Assembly: GCF_003182135.1 (NCBI RefSeq)
Contig: NZ_QGTL01000011.1
Location: 1 to 64,000, forward strand
Reading direction: 5' to 3'
Origin: Nocardia neocaledoniensis
Lineage (GTDB): Bacteria > Actinomycetota > Actinomycetes > Mycobacteriales > Mycobacteriaceae
Length of the DNA: 64,000 nt
Within the stretch, counting starts at the first letter, position 1. Each line of letters opens with the position of its first letter. The position numbers were made by a program, and so were the translations under genes. The notes below the pieces were generated by a model that worked only from the letters and a program-made list of their open reading frames with translations, ran no database searches and was not told where the DNA came from. This document shows positions 1 through 9,008 of this stretch, one piece after another.

Positions 1-911
1 ACTCGTCCGGGTACTTCTTCGGTGCTGCCACGAATGACTCCTTCCGGTCCTATCGGACCACAGTCAGAGCCCTCCGAGAAAGCGGGGGAACCTCACCACT
101 GAGTCAGAACAACAAGAAGCTACGGCCAAGCAAGACCAACTGTTCGCCGCGCTTGAGAGCTACCTTGGGCGGCATCCGGCTCTCCGAGCCGGGCGCAAAC
201 TGACGGTTCTTCCCAATACTGCAACTATCTTCGCGTCGCCTCCGCCGGCGCCGCTCCGCGACACTGGCGCGGGTTGGAGGGTGTTCCCGGTCCGAGGGTC
301 GGCTTTCAGGAGCGACATGTCGGCGCGGAATCCGGGGTGCTCTACCTTGATCTCCCAGATCGTCCCCCCGCTGTTCGGCCTGAGCGAACTGGCGTGCCTC
401 TCGAGCCGCTCCAACGCGACCACGGATTCGAGGCGGGAAGGAGCTTGCGGGTACTCGTTGAGGCGGACCAGCTCGCTTCTTCTACCGCCTCTTGACCACC
501 GATAGCAGACCCGTGTCCACCCAGCCTGGCGCACTGCACTTCTGACGTGTTCGATGGCCGATGATTCGGCCAGGGCGCAACTGGCACTACTCGTTGTGGC
601 TACTGCCCGGGGGCTGTCGATCCGGCCATGGCCGGATCGACAGCATGGTGGTCCACCGGCCGACGACGCTGATCACACGGTAGGCGTCACGCAGATACGA
701 CGGTCTCGTACTTCGTACTTCGTCCGCGCGGCATTGCGCGAGCAGAGGCATCCTGTGCAATCGCTCCGCCAGGCGGCTACCTTTCTGGAAACGGGGCATC
801 GTCATGAAGTGTTGTGCCGACGGTCGCCGAGGCAGCATGGTTGGCGCTGGTTGCGCGGAGGGGGTGCAACTGTCTGCCGTGGAGACCCCGGGCGGCCCGA
901 GCGCGCCCGCG
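1..911. other. Eroded left flank, no confident gene
   Basis: No reading frame here has a convincing start, ribosome site and coding-like composition together. A frame on the plus strand from position 3 to the stop at 201-203 begins with a protein-like run (SSGYFFGAATND) and may be the tail of a gene entering from the left. A minus-strand frame (534 down to 160) and a plus-strand frame (38-505) are also weakly protein-like, but they overlap and lack starts. Sequence from 540 to 911 shows nothing except the palindrome at 614-643. I read it as decayed coding or mobile DNA. Confidence 0.35.
614..643. repeat. Perfect 30-bp palindrome
   Basis: The segment is its own reverse complement over 30 bases: half-site CTGTCGATCCGGCCA followed directly by its complement, with no loop. 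It is not followed by a T-run and no gene abuts it, so it is neither a clear terminator nor a clear operator. It could be a recombination or transposon-end relic in this eroded flank. Confidence 0.6.
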
Positions 912-2519
912 CTACGGCAGGACGGCAACTCCCGACCCTGCGGGATGCTCGATCTCATCCGGCGTCGAGGTTCGGATCAGATGGTCGAAAGCGCCGAGCG
1001 CGGCAGTCGCGCCCGCTCCTGCGGCGACGATGATCTGTTTGAACGGGGCGGTGGTGCAGTCACCCGCCGCGAACACGCCGGGAGCCGACGTGCGCCCGTG
1101 ATCGTCGATGACGATCTCGCCTCGCGGGGTGAGATCGACGGTGCCGGAGAGCCATTCGGTGTTCGGCAGCAGACCGATCTGCACGAAGACGCCGTCCACC
1201 GCGACGGAGTGCCACGTCTCGGTCGTACGCTCGGCGTAGGTCAGGCCGGTGACTTTCGCGCCGTCACCGACGACCTCGGTCGTCTGTGCGTTGAGCAGGA
1301 TCTCGACGTTGGGCAGGCTACGGAGCTTGCGCTGCAGGACCTCGTCGGCGCGCAACTCGGCGTCGAATTCGATCAGGGTCACGTGGGAGACGATCCCGGC
1401 GAGGTCGATGGCTGCCTCGACGCCGGAGTTTCCGCCGCCGACCACCGCGACGCGCTTGCCCTTGAACAGGGGGCCGTCGCAGTGCGGGCAGTAGGTCACG
1501 CCCTTGTTCCGGTACTCGGTCTCACCGGGAACGTTCATCGACCGCCACCGCGCGCCGGTGGACACGATCACGCTGCGCGAGAGCAGCCGCGCACCGCTCG
1601 CGAGCTCCACCTCCACCAGGCCCTGCTCGGTGGCGGCGGGGGTGAGCGTGGTGGCGTTCTGTGTGTTCATGATGTCGACGTCGTACTGGCGAACGTGGTT
1701 CTCCAGCTCGGCGGCGAACTTCGGGCCCTCGGTGTAGGGGACCGAGGCGAAGTTCTCGATGCCCATGGTGTCGAGTGTCTGGCCGCCGAAGCGCTCCGAC
1801 ACGACGCCGGTGCGAATTCCCTTCCTGGCCGCGTAGATCGCCGCGGTGGCACCGGCCGGTCCGCCGCCGACGACCAGGACGTCGAAGGGGTCCTTCTGCG
1901 AGATCGTGGCGGCGGTGCGCTCGGCCGCCCCGGTGTCGAGCCGGCCGACGATCTGCTCGAGGCTCATCCGTCCGGAGTCGAAGGGTTCGCCGTTGAGGAA
2001 CACCGTCGGCACCGCCATGACCTGACGGCTCTCGACCTCGTCGGGGAACAGCGCGCCGTCGATCGCGATGTGCTCGATGTTGGGGTTCAGCACGCACATC
2101 AGGTTCAGCGCCTGCACGACGTCCGGGCAGTTCTGGCACGACAGCGAGAAGTAGGTTTCGAAGGAGTATCGACCCTCGAGATCGCGCACCTGCGCGAGCA
2201 ACTCCGCGGCCTCCTTGGAGGGGTGGCCGCCGACCTGGAGCAGCGCGAGGACCAGCGAGGAGAATTCGTGTCCGAGCGGAATTCCGGCGAAGCGCACCTC
2301 GATGTCGGTACCAGTGCGACGGATCACGAACGAAGGTCGGCGAGGGTCGGCGCCGGTGCGGGCGTGGGTGACCAGGTCTGACAGGCCGGCGATCTCGTCG
2401 AGTAGTTCGGCGAGTTCGGTGGACTTGGGGCGGTCGTCGAGGGTGGATACCAGCTCGATCGGCTGAGTCAGCTTCTCGAGCAGAGTCTTCAATTGGCTAG
2501 CGAGCGCGGTCTCGAGCAT
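912..2519 (-). CDS. ahpF: Alkyl hydroperoxide reductase subunit F (AhpF)
   Basis: NADH-dependent flavoprotein disulfide reductase that recycles oxidised AhpC in the cytoplasm. The 535-residue protein has the full AhpF layout: N-terminal tandem thioredoxin-fold domain with redox pair C128/C131 (CQNC), FAD-binding GGGPAG near 218-223, the thioredoxin-reductase CPHC pair at C344/C347, NAD(P)-binding GGGNSG at 361-366 and the C-terminal FAD motif GVFAAGDC near 481-488. It lies downstream of ahpC on the same strand, 83 bp apart with a stem-loop between. Length and motifs match the E. coli-type AhpF family, so the assignment is firm. Confidence 0.97.
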   Translation of the reverse strand: MLETALASQLKTLLEKLTQPIELVSTLDDRPKSTELAELLDEIAGLSDLVTHARTGADPRRPSFVIRRTGTDIEVRFAGIPLGHEFSSLVLALLQVGGHPSKEAAELLAQVRDLEGRYSFETYFSLSCQNCPDVVQALNLMCVLNPNIEHIAIDGALFPDEVESRQVMAVPTVFLNGEPFDSGRMSLEQIVGRLDTGAAERTAATISQKDPFDVLVVGGGPAGATAAIYAARKGIRTGVVSERFGGQTLDTMGIENFASVPYTEGPKFAAELENHVRQYDVDIMNTQNATTLTPAATEQGLVEVELASGARLLSRSVIVSTGARWRSMNVPGETEYRNKGVTYCPHCDGPLFKGKRVAVVGGGNSGVEAAIDLAGIVSHVTLIEFDAELRADEVLQRKLRSLPNVEILLNAQTTEVVGDGAKVTGLTYAERTTETWHSVAVDGVFVQIGLLPNTEWLSGTVDLTPRGEIVIDDHGRTSAPGVFAAGDCTTAPFKQIIVAAGAGATAALGAFDHLIRTSTPDEIEHPAGSGVAVLP

Positions 2520-2551
2520 GCGGGTCTACTCCGGGAGGTTGAGAGCTGGAG

Positions 2552-2581
2552 CGGGGCACGGGTATTCGCTCCCGTGTCCCG
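2552..2581 (-). terminator. Stem-loop between ahpC and ahpF
   Basis: An 11-bp stem (CGGGGCACGGG pairing CCCGTGTCCCG with one G-T wobble) around an 8-base loop sits in the ahpC-ahpF gap. There is no T-run. Such intercistronic hairpins commonly give partial termination or stabilise the upstream transcript, which would give more AhpC than AhpF. The structure is seen; its function is inferred. Confidence 0.45.
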
Positions 2582-2602
2582 ACTGCGGATGTGGGCGAGG
2601 AG

Positions 2603-3166
2603 TCAGATCTTGCCGACGAGCTCGAGCGACGGGGCGAGGGTGTCCTCGCCCTCCTCCCACTTCGCCGGGCAGACCTCACCCGGGTGCGACCGCACGTACT
2701 GCGCAGCCTTGACCTTGCGGACCAGCTCGGCGGCATTACGGCCGATGCCCTCGGCAGTGACCTCGGTGAACTGGACGACGCCGTCCGGGTCCACCAGGAA
2801 GGTGCCGCGGTCTGCGAGGCCCTCGTCCTCGCGGAGTACCTCGAAGGCGGTGCTGATCCGCAGGGTCGGGTCGCCGATCATCGCGTACTCGATCTTGCCG
2901 ATGGTGTCAGAGGACGCGTGCCACGCTTTGTGGGTGAAGTGAGTGTCGGTGGAGACGGAGAAGACCTCGACGCCCAGGCGCTGCAGCTCCTGGTAGTGAT
3001 CGGCAAGATCACCGAGCTCGGTGGGGCAGACGAAGGTGAAGTCGGCGGGGTAGAAGAAGAAGATCGCCCACTTGCCCTTGATGTCCTCGTCGGAAACGGT
3101 GACGAAGGCACCGTTCTTGAACGCCTCCGCGGTGAAGGGCTTGATCTTCTTGTTGATCAGCGACAT
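2603..3166 (-). CDS. ahpC: Alkyl hydroperoxide reductase subunit C (AhpC), 2-Cys peroxiredoxin
   Basis: Thiol peroxidase reducing organic hydroperoxides, H2O2 and peroxynitrite. The 187-residue sequence has the peroxidatic cysteine C47 in FVCPTE and the resolving cysteine C166 in EVCPAKW, the spacing of the enterobacterial-type AhpC1 class whose reductant is AhpF, encoded just downstream. It is not the AhpC/AhpD type typical of Mycobacterium tuberculosis, and no ahpD or oxyR is adjacent. A possible operator lies 72-91 bp upstream of the start. Confidence 0.97.
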   Translation of the reverse strand: MSLINKKIKPFTAEAFKNGAFVTVSDEDIKGKWAIFFFYPADFTFVCPTELGDLADHYQELQRLGVEVFSVSTDTHFTHKAWHASSDTIGKIEYAMIGDPTLRISTAFEVLREDEGLADRGTFLVDPDGVVQFTEVTAEGIGRNAAELVRKVKAAQYVRSHPGEVCPAKWEEGEDTLAPSLELVGKI

Positions 3167-3237
3167 GAACTGGCCTCATTCGGAACTCGTGGTGGGTTGT
3201 CGGTTCCCAAGCTAGCGACCACTCATTGGCATGACTA

Positions 3238-3257
3238 ATCAAAACTGTCTCATTGAT
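3238..3257 (-). promoter_or_regulatory. Inverted repeat upstream of ahpC
   Basis: ATCAA and TTGAT are separated by 10 bases in an AT-rich island about 70-90 bp before the ahpC start. The half-site geometry resembles LysR/OxyR-type sites, but no oxyR is encoded nearby, so this is only a candidate peroxide-response operator. Confidence 0.35.
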
Positions 3258-3400
3258 TGATAGTTCCAGCCAATAAGGGCTGCGTGCGTTTCTGGAATCG
3301 ATCCAGATTTCGGCCGAATTGTGATGGACGACTCGGGTCGGCACGGCCGTTGGGCACCGGGACTGGACGGCGGCATCTATCCAGCTCGGGCACCTGCCCT

Positions 3401-4003
3401 CTACGGGGTGGGTCGTTCGATTGCCAAACCCCTGAGCAGGGCTCGTGCCAGCGCGGCGGCCTGGGTGCGTCCGGTCGTGGCGTCTTCGGCCTCGGCTATG
3501 GTCAGCGACATTTCGGTCAGTGCGCCGTAGAAGGCGCTGGCCAGGAGTTCGGGTGGATGTGGCTGTACTTGGCCGGATTCGAGCAGACTGCGTGCTGCCT
3601 CGACGACGAGGCTGCCGAGGTGGCGCCGGTCGACCTCGCGCCAACGGCGCCAGCCCAGGGCGATCGGGCCTTGCAGTAGCACGATGTGGCGGTATCCGGG
3701 CTCGGCGCAGACGTCCAGAAAGGCTTCGAGGCCGGCCTCGACACGGTCGAACGGGCCGGAGTGCGCGTCGATGGCTGACCGGATGCGGCGGGCTGCCCGT
3801 TCTTCGAGCTCGTCGAGGACTGCCTCGAACAGGCCCTTCTTGCCGTCGAAGTGGTGGTAGAGCGCGCCGCGGGTCAGTCCGGCGGTGCGTACCAGCTCCT
3901 CGGCGGACAGCTCGGTGTACTCCCGCTCGGCGAACAGTCGCGCGCCGGTATCGACGAGCGTTCGCCGGGTGTCCTCGATGTGCTTGTCACGTAGCGACTT
4001 CAT
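3401..4003 (-). CDS. TetR family transcriptional regulator
   Basis: A 200-residue one-domain repressor. The N-terminal helix-turn-helix is recognisable (ELVRTAGLTRGALYHHFDGK, about residues 36-55); the C-terminal half is a helical ligand-binding domain with a TetR-C-like segment (FLDVCAEPGYRHIVLLQGP). It is divergent from the amine oxidase-aldehyde dehydrogenase pair, and a 17-bp palindrome lies in the 64-bp gap, so it most likely represses both itself and that pair. The ligand is unknown; an amine or aldehyde is the obvious guess. Confidence 0.92.
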   Translation of the reverse strand: MKSLRDKHIEDTRRTLVDTGARLFAEREYTELSAEELVRTAGLTRGALYHHFDGKKGLFEAVLDELEERAARRIRSAIDAHSGPFDRVEAGLEAFLDVCAEPGYRHIVLLQGPIALGWRRWREVDRRHLGSLVVEAARSLLESGQVQPHPPELLASAFYGALTEMSLTIAEAEDATTGRTQAAALARALLRGLAIERPTP

Positions 4004-4017
4004 GCGGTACGTTTACC

Positions 4018-4034
4018 ACATACAGCGTGTATGT
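4018..4034. promoter_or_regulatory. TetR operator palindrome
   Basis: ACATACA-GCG-TGTATGT: perfect 7-bp arms around a 3-base spacer, placed 14 bp upstream of the TetR start (4003) and 34 bp upstream of the amine oxidase start (4068). Position and symmetry are classic for a TetR site controlling two divergent promoters. Confidence 0.75.
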
Positions 4035-4067
4035 CAGATTCAAACCGCATGAACCTGGAGGATCGAG

Positions 4068-5447
4068 ATGGGTAAATCAGTGGACGTCGTCATCGTCGGC
4101 GCAGGTATAGCCGGTCTCGTCGCCGCCCGTGACCTGGTGCGAACCGGTCATGATGTGCTGGTTCTGGAGGCACGTGACCGGGTCGGTGGGCGTTTGCTCA
4201 ACGCAGAGCTCCCCGGCGGGGCGCCCATCGAGGTCGGTGGGCAGTGGGTCGGCCCGACTCAGCATCTGGCGATGGCGTTGATCCGTGACCTGGGCCTGAA
4301 AACTCATCCCACGCACCATGCCGGTCGTCATATCGCCGAACTCGGCGACAGTCGTTCGGAATTCACCGGCCGGATCCCCAAGCTGAGTCCGCTGGCTCTT
4401 CTCGATATCGCCCAGGCTCAGTTGAGGCTCGACCGGTTGGGGCGTCGGGTGACCCAGACCGATCCGTGGCGCGCGCAGGGGGCCGAGGCGCTGGACGCTC
4501 AGACCTTCGAGACCTGGGTGCGGCGAGCCACTCACACCGCGGACGGGCGAGCGTTCTTCAAACTCGTCACCGAGGCCGTGTTCTCCGCCGGGCCGGAGGA
4601 CATGTCGGCGCTGTGGGCGAGCTTCTACCTGGGCGGGGGCGGGGGAGTCGACTCCATGATCGGAGTGGTCGGCGGAGCCCAGCAGGATCGGGTGGTCGGC
4701 GGCACACAGGCCATCGCGCTGGGGCTGGCCGAACAGCTCGGCGACCGGATCGTCCTGAGCAGTCCCGTGACAGAGATCGACTGGGACGACTCGGGCGTGC
4801 GCGTGCATGCCGGTGGGACTGTCGTCCGCGCTCGGCGAGCGGTGGTCGCGGTGCCGCCACCGCTGGTTGCGCGTATCCGGTTCAGCCCTGGCCTGCCCGG
4901 TGATCGCGACCAGCTGGTGCAGCGTATGCCGATGGGTCGTGCGATCAAGATCAATGTGGTCTACGACGAGCCGTTCTGGCGTTCCGAAGGCTGGAGCGGG
5001 CAGGCCGTCAGCGACCGCCGACCACTCGGCGTCGTTTTCGACAACACCCCGCCCGGCGGCTCGCCCGGCGTCCTGGTCGGTTTCCTGGAGGGTCGCCACG
5101 CCGACACCGGCTCGCGGCTGACGTTGGCCGACCGGCGCGCGCGGGTCCTCGACGACCTCGCCGGCTACTTCGGCCCCCGCGCCCGCACGCCGATCGACTA
5201 CATCGAGAAGGACTGGGCCGAGGAGGAATACAGTCGCGGCTGCTACGGGGCCTTCGCCACACCGGGCACTCTCACCCGGTTCGGGCACACGCTGCGACCG
5301 GCCATCGGCCCGCTGCACTGGGCCGGAACCGAAACCGCCACGCGCTGGGCGGGTTACATCGATGGCGCCGCCGAATCGGGTCATCGCGTGGCGCAGGAGA
5401 TCCGGTCGGCCTCCGCCGACGCCGAATCGACCAGCCGTTCGGCGTGA
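4068..5447 (+). CDS. Flavin monoamine oxidase family protein
   Basis: FAD-dependent oxidase predicted to convert a primary amine to its aldehyde with release of ammonia and H2O2. The 459-residue protein starts with the dinucleotide-binding motif GAGIAGL (residues 11-17) followed by the arginine-rich RVGGR, and ends with the MAO-type region holding C392 in SRGCYG, the position of the 8-alpha-S-cysteinyl FAD link in MAO A/B and actinobacterial putrescine oxidase, then the FAD-contact segment AGTETATRWAGYIDGA. The start has GGAGGA 7 bases upstream. The next gene overlaps by 4 bp and encodes an aldehyde dehydrogenase, which fits an amine-to-acid pathway. The amine substrate cannot be named from sequence. 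Confidence 0.93.
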   Translation: MGKSVDVVIVGAGIAGLVAARDLVRTGHDVLVLEARDRVGGRLLNAELPGGAPIEVGGQWVGPTQHLAMALIRDLGLKTHPTHHAGRHIAELGDSRSEFTGRIPKLSPLALLDIAQAQLRLDRLGRRVTQTDPWRAQGAEALDAQTFETWVRRATHTADGRAFFKLVTEAVFSAGPEDMSALWASFYLGGGGGVDSMIGVVGGAQQDRVVGGTQAIALGLAEQLGDRIVLSSPVTEIDWDDSGVRVHAGGTVVRARRAVVAVPPPLVARIRFSPGLPGDRDQLVQRMPMGRAIKINVVYDEPFWRSEGWSGQAVSDRRPLGVVFDNTPPGGSPGVLVGFLEGRHADTGSRLTLADRRARVLDDLAGYFGPRARTPIDYIEKDWAEEEYSRGCYGAFATPGTLTRFGHTLRPAIGPLHWAGTETATRWAGYIDGAAESGHRVAQEIRSASADAESTSRSA

Positions 5448-6874
5448 CCGGCGTCATGGCAGGCCAGAGTTCCCCCGTTGCGCCCGTGGTCGCGCGAGCA
5501 CGGTCGTTGTTCGATGCCGGAGCCACCCGCGCGCTGGCCGAACGTGAACGGCGACTGCGCGATCTGCGGGCGATGATCACCGACAACGAGCCCGCGCTCG
5601 AGGCCGCACTGTGGTCAGACCTGCACAAATCAGCCGCCGAGGCGCAATTCACCGAGATCGGTGTGGTCGTCGCCGAGATCAACCACGCACTGCGGCAACT
5701 GCGCGGCTGGGCCAAGCCCCGACGAGCCTCGATCCCTGTCGGCCTGTGGCCCGCGAGCGCGCGCCTGGTGCCCGAACCCCTGGGCGTGGTCCTGGTGATC
5801 GCTCCGTGGAACTATCCGCTGCAATTGCTGCTCGACCCGCTCGTCGGTGTCCTCGCCGCGGGCAACACCGCCGTGCTCAAACCCAGCGAGATGGCCCCGG
5901 CCACCTCGGCGTTGATCGCCCGCCTGGTCCCGCAGTACTTCCGCGACGGCGCCGTGGCAGTGGTCGAGGGCGGTGTCGCCGAGACCACTGAACTGCTCGA
6001 GCAGCGGTTCGACCACATCGTCTTCACCGGCAGCGGAACAGTCGGCCGGGTGGTCATGCGCGCCGCGGCCGAGCACCTCACCCCGGTGACTCTGGAACTC
6101 GGCGGCAAATCGCCGGTCTGGTTCGATGACGACGACAACATCGAAGAGGTCGCGCGCCGCCTGGCGTGGGCCAAGTACACCAACGCGGGCCAGACCTGCG
6201 TGGCCCCGGACTACGTGATGACCACACCCGACCGGATCCCGGCGCTCACCGCCGCCCTGCGGGCCGCGATCACCGACCTGTGGGGCGCGGACCCGTCGGC
6301 GGGCAAGGACTACGGCCGCATCGTCAGCGACCGCCACTTCGACCGGCTGACCGCCCTTCTCGCCGATGCCGACATCGTCGTCGGAGGACAGCACGACCGC
6401 ACCGAGCGCTACCTCGCGCCGACCGTCGTCACCTTCGCCCAGACAAGCGAGCACCCGGTGGTCGGTCCCGATGCGCATCACCCGCTGCTGCGAGAGGAGA
6501 TCTTCGGTCCCATCCTGCCCATCGTCGCGGTGGGCTCGCCCCAGGAAGCCGTCGCGGTGATCAACCGGTGGGAGAAACCGTTGGCGCTCTACGTGTTCAG
6601 CGATTCCCCGCAGACCCGACGCCTGTTCGAAGAGCAGACCTCCTCCGGCGCGGTGGTGCACAACGCGGCGATCATCCACGTCGCCGCGACCGAAATCCCG
6701 TTCGGCGGTATCGGCGCCAGCGGAATGGGCGCCTACCACGGCGAGTATTCCTGGCGCGCCTTCTCCCACGAGAAACCTGTCGTGACCAAGCCGCTCAGAC
6801 CGGACACCTTGCGCTTGGTGCAGCCGCCAACGCACCCGTTGCAGCGCCTCGCACGTTGGATCATGCGCCGCTGA
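5444..6874 (+). CDS. Aldehyde dehydrogenase (class 3-like)
   Basis: NAD(P)-dependent oxidation of an aldehyde to its carboxylic acid. The 476-residue protein has PWNYPLQ (121-127), the nucleotide-binding FTGSGTVG (194-201), general base E218 in LELGGKSP and catalytic C252 in NAGQTC. The short length and missing N-terminal extension match the class 3/fatty aldehyde or coniferyl-aldehyde type. The GTG start overlaps the amine oxidase stop (an in-frame ATG at 5456 is the alternative), implying translational coupling. A close paralogue, collinear along its whole length, lies at 26730-28151. Confidence 0.94.
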   Translation: MTGVMAGQSSPVAPVVARARSLFDAGATRALAERERRLRDLRAMITDNEPALEAALWSDLHKSAAEAQFTEIGVVVAEINHALRQLRGWAKPRRASIPVGLWPASARLVPEPLGVVLVIAPWNYPLQLLLDPLVGVLAAGNTAVLKPSEMAPATSALIARLVPQYFRDGAVAVVEGGVAETTELLEQRFDHIVFTGSGTVGRVVMRAAAEHLTPVTLELGGKSPVWFDDDDNIEEVARRLAWAKYTNAGQTCVAPDYVMTTPDRIPALTAALRAAITDLWGADPSAGKDYGRIVSDRHFDRLTALLADADIVVGGQHDRTERYLAPTVVTFAQTSEHPVVGPDAHHPLLREEIFGPILPIVAVGSPQEAVAVINRWEKPLALYVFSDSPQTRRLFEEQTSSGAVVHNAAIIHVAATEIPFGGIGASGMGAYHGEYSWRAFSHEKPVVTKPLRPDTLRLVQPPTHPLQRLARWIMRR

Positions 6875-7018
6875 GGATCGGTGAAACCTCTGTGCCGACG
6901 CCACGACCAGGAATTTGCTGCGGTCGAGTACAGCAGTGACTCCGAATCGACCGGTTCCGGCTGCCCAGCGGCCACCGCCGGGCTGGGCCGTCTGGGGCCG
7001 TCTCGATGTGGCGCGGGC

Positions 7019-7061
7019 GCGGCATGCCAAACAAGTTCGTTCACGAAAGGACCCGCATGGG
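7019..7061 (+). repeat. Duplicated gene leader, copy 1 (before fadE5)
   Basis: About 43 bp ending just past the fadE5 ATG recur at 8966-9008 with two mismatches. The unit contains the ribosome site GAAAGGA, a small inverted repeat TTCGT-TC-ACGAA overlapping it, and the start codon. Two genes once shared the same translation-initiation region, suggesting common control or copying of the leader. Confidence 0.85.
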
Positions 7062-8889
7062 CCACTACAAGAGCAACATCCGTGACCTGGAATTCAACCT
7101 CTTCGAGGCACTACGTCTCGGCGACATCCTGGATTCGGGCGCCTACAGTGACCTCGACTCCGACGCGGTACGCATGATGTTGTCGGAGCTACGCCGGGTC
7201 GCGGAGGGCCCGTTCGCCGCCGCCTTCGCCGACATCGACCGCAACCCACCGACCTTCGACCCCGACACCCACAGCGTGCGGCTGCCGGAACCGTTGAAGA
7301 AGGCCTACCGCACCGTCGTCGCCGAACCGGGCTGGGACAAGATCGGCATCACCGAGGACCTCGGCGGCACCCCTGCCCCGCGTGCGGTGCTCTGGGCGCT
7401 GATGGAGTTGCTGCTGGGCGCCAACCCTGCCGTCTACCTCTACGCCAACGGGCCCTTCTTCGCCGAGATCTTCTATACCAACGCCACCGAGGAGCAAAAG
7501 CACTGGGCTCGCCTGTGGGCGCAGCGCGGCTGGGGCTCGACGATGGTGCTCACCGAACCCGACGCGGGCTCCGACGTCGGTGCCGGACGCACCAGGGCCA
7601 TCCGGCAAGACGATGGCACCTGGCACATCGAGGGCGTCAAACGCTTCATCACCTCCGCCGACTCCGACGACCTGTTCGAAAACATCATGCACCTGGTCCT
7701 GGCCCGCCCCGAGGGCGCGGGACCGGGCACTAAAGGCTTGAGCCTGTTCTTGGTCCCGAAGTTCCATTTCGACCCCGAGACCGGCGAGATCGGTGACCGC
7801 AACGGCGCTTTCGTCACCGGCCTGGAACACAAAATGGGCTTGAAGGGGTCAGCGACCTGCGAACTCACCCTCGGCGGTCACGGCACACCGGCGGTCGGCT
7901 ACCTCGTCGGGGACAAGCACGCCGGCATCGCGCAGATGTTCGATGTGATCGAGTTCGCACGAATGATGGTGGGCACCAAAGCCATCGCCACCTTGTCGAC
8001 CGGTTACCTCAACGCCCTCGACTACGCCAGGACCCGCGTTCAGGGCGCCGACCTGACGCAGATGGCCGACAAGACCGCCCCCCGCGTGCCGATCATCCGC
8101 CACGCCGACGTGCGCCGATCACTGATGCTCCAGAAGGCCTACACCGAAGGCCTGCGCGCAGTGTACCTCTACACCGCCGCGCACCAGGATCCCGAGGTCG
8201 CGCAGCACGTTTCGGGCGCCGACCCCGAATCGGCCGCGCGAGTGAACGACCTGCTGCTGCCCATCGTCAAGGGAGTGGGCTCCGAACGCGCCTACCAGTA
8301 CCTCACCGAATCCCTGCAGACCTTCGGCGGCTCCGGCTTCCTCCAGGACTACCCCATCGAGCAGTACATCCGCGACGCCAAGATCGACTCGCTCTACGAG
8401 GGCACCACCGCCATCCAGGCCCAGGACTTCTTCTTCCGCAAGATCGCCCGCGACCAAGGCGTCGCCCTGGCACACATCGCCGCACAGATCCAGCAGTTCG
8501 TCGACCGTGGCGATGATCGGCTCAAGGCCGAACGCGCCCTGCTCGCGACCGCGCTCGAGGACGTGCAGGCGATCACCGCCACCTTGATCGGGCACCTGCT
8601 CGCCGCCCAACAGGATCCCCACGAGCTCCACAAGATCGGTCTGGGATCTGTGCGCTACCTGCTCGCCGTCGGCGACCTGCTGATCGGGTGGCAGTTGCTC
8701 GCCCACGCCGAGATCGCTCTCGCCGCGCTCGATCGCTCACCGAATGCCGCTGGTGGCGACTTCTACCGGGGAAAACTCGCCGCTGCCGGATTCTTCGCCC
8801 GCAACGTCTTGCCGCAGCTCACAGCCACCCGCACGATCCTGTCCACCCTCGACCTAGACATCATGCGAGCCGACGAGTCGAGCTTCTGA
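7057..8889 (+). CDS. fadE5: Acyl-CoA dehydrogenase, FadE5-like
   Basis: Catalyses the first, alpha-beta-dehydrogenation step of fatty acyl-CoA beta-oxidation. The 610-residue protein carries the N-terminal extension and order of the mycobacterial FadE5 family (opening MGHYKSNIRDLEFNLFE; TEPDAGSDVGAGRT; GVKRFITSADSDDLFENIMH; MVGTKAIATLSTGYLNAL). The catalytic glutamate is E448 in LYEGTTAIQ. The start follows GAAAGGA at good spacing; an upstream in-frame start at 7006 has no support. FadE5 enzymes accept a broad range of acyl chain lengths. It sits alone downstream of the amine/aldehyde pair, after a 182-bp gap that holds only its leader. Confidence 0.95.
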   Translation: MGHYKSNIRDLEFNLFEALRLGDILDSGAYSDLDSDAVRMMLSELRRVAEGPFAAAFADIDRNPPTFDPDTHSVRLPEPLKKAYRTVVAEPGWDKIGITEDLGGTPAPRAVLWALMELLLGANPAVYLYANGPFFAEIFYTNATEEQKHWARLWAQRGWGSTMVLTEPDAGSDVGAGRTRAIRQDDGTWHIEGVKRFITSADSDDLFENIMHLVLARPEGAGPGTKGLSLFLVPKFHFDPETGEIGDRNGAFVTGLEHKMGLKGSATCELTLGGHGTPAVGYLVGDKHAGIAQMFDVIEFARMMVGTKAIATLSTGYLNALDYARTRVQGADLTQMADKTAPRVPIIRHADVRRSLMLQKAYTEGLRAVYLYTAAHQDPEVAQHVSGADPESAARVNDLLLPIVKGVGSERAYQYLTESLQTFGGSGFLQDYPIEQYIRDAKIDSLYEGTTAIQAQDFFFRKIARDQGVALAHIAAQIQQFVDRGDDRLKAERALLATALEDVQAITATLIGHLLAAQQDPHELHKIGLGSVRYLLAVGDLLIGWQLLAHAEIALAALDRSPNAAGGDFYRGKLAAAGFFARNVLPQLTATRTILSTLDLDIMRADESSF

Positions 8890-8965
8890 ACCAGGGACCG
8901 CAGCATCGGTACGCGCCCGCCTCCGTCGGCCTGGCCCCAACACGCTCACACTCCAGGAGAGCACC

Positions 8966-9008
8966 GCGGCATGCCATGCAAGTTCGTTCACGAAAGGACC
9001 CGCATGGC
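8966..9008 (+). repeat. Duplicated gene leader, copy 2 (before a gene scar)
   Basis: Second copy of the 7019-7061 leader, including ribosome site and ATG at 9004. Only a few codons of the original gene survive after it, then the sequence jumps to the 3-prime end of an amine oxidase gene. Confidence 0.85.

Noticed and set aside
804..2381. A 525-codon open frame antisense to ahpF
   Set aside because: Its residues mirror the ahpF codons. ahpF has every catalytic motif, so the antisense frame is not a gene.
4077..5384. A 435-codon minus-strand open frame opposite the amine oxidase
   Set aside because: The long frame is a by-product of GC-rich third positions; the sense strand has the FAD motifs and ribosome site.
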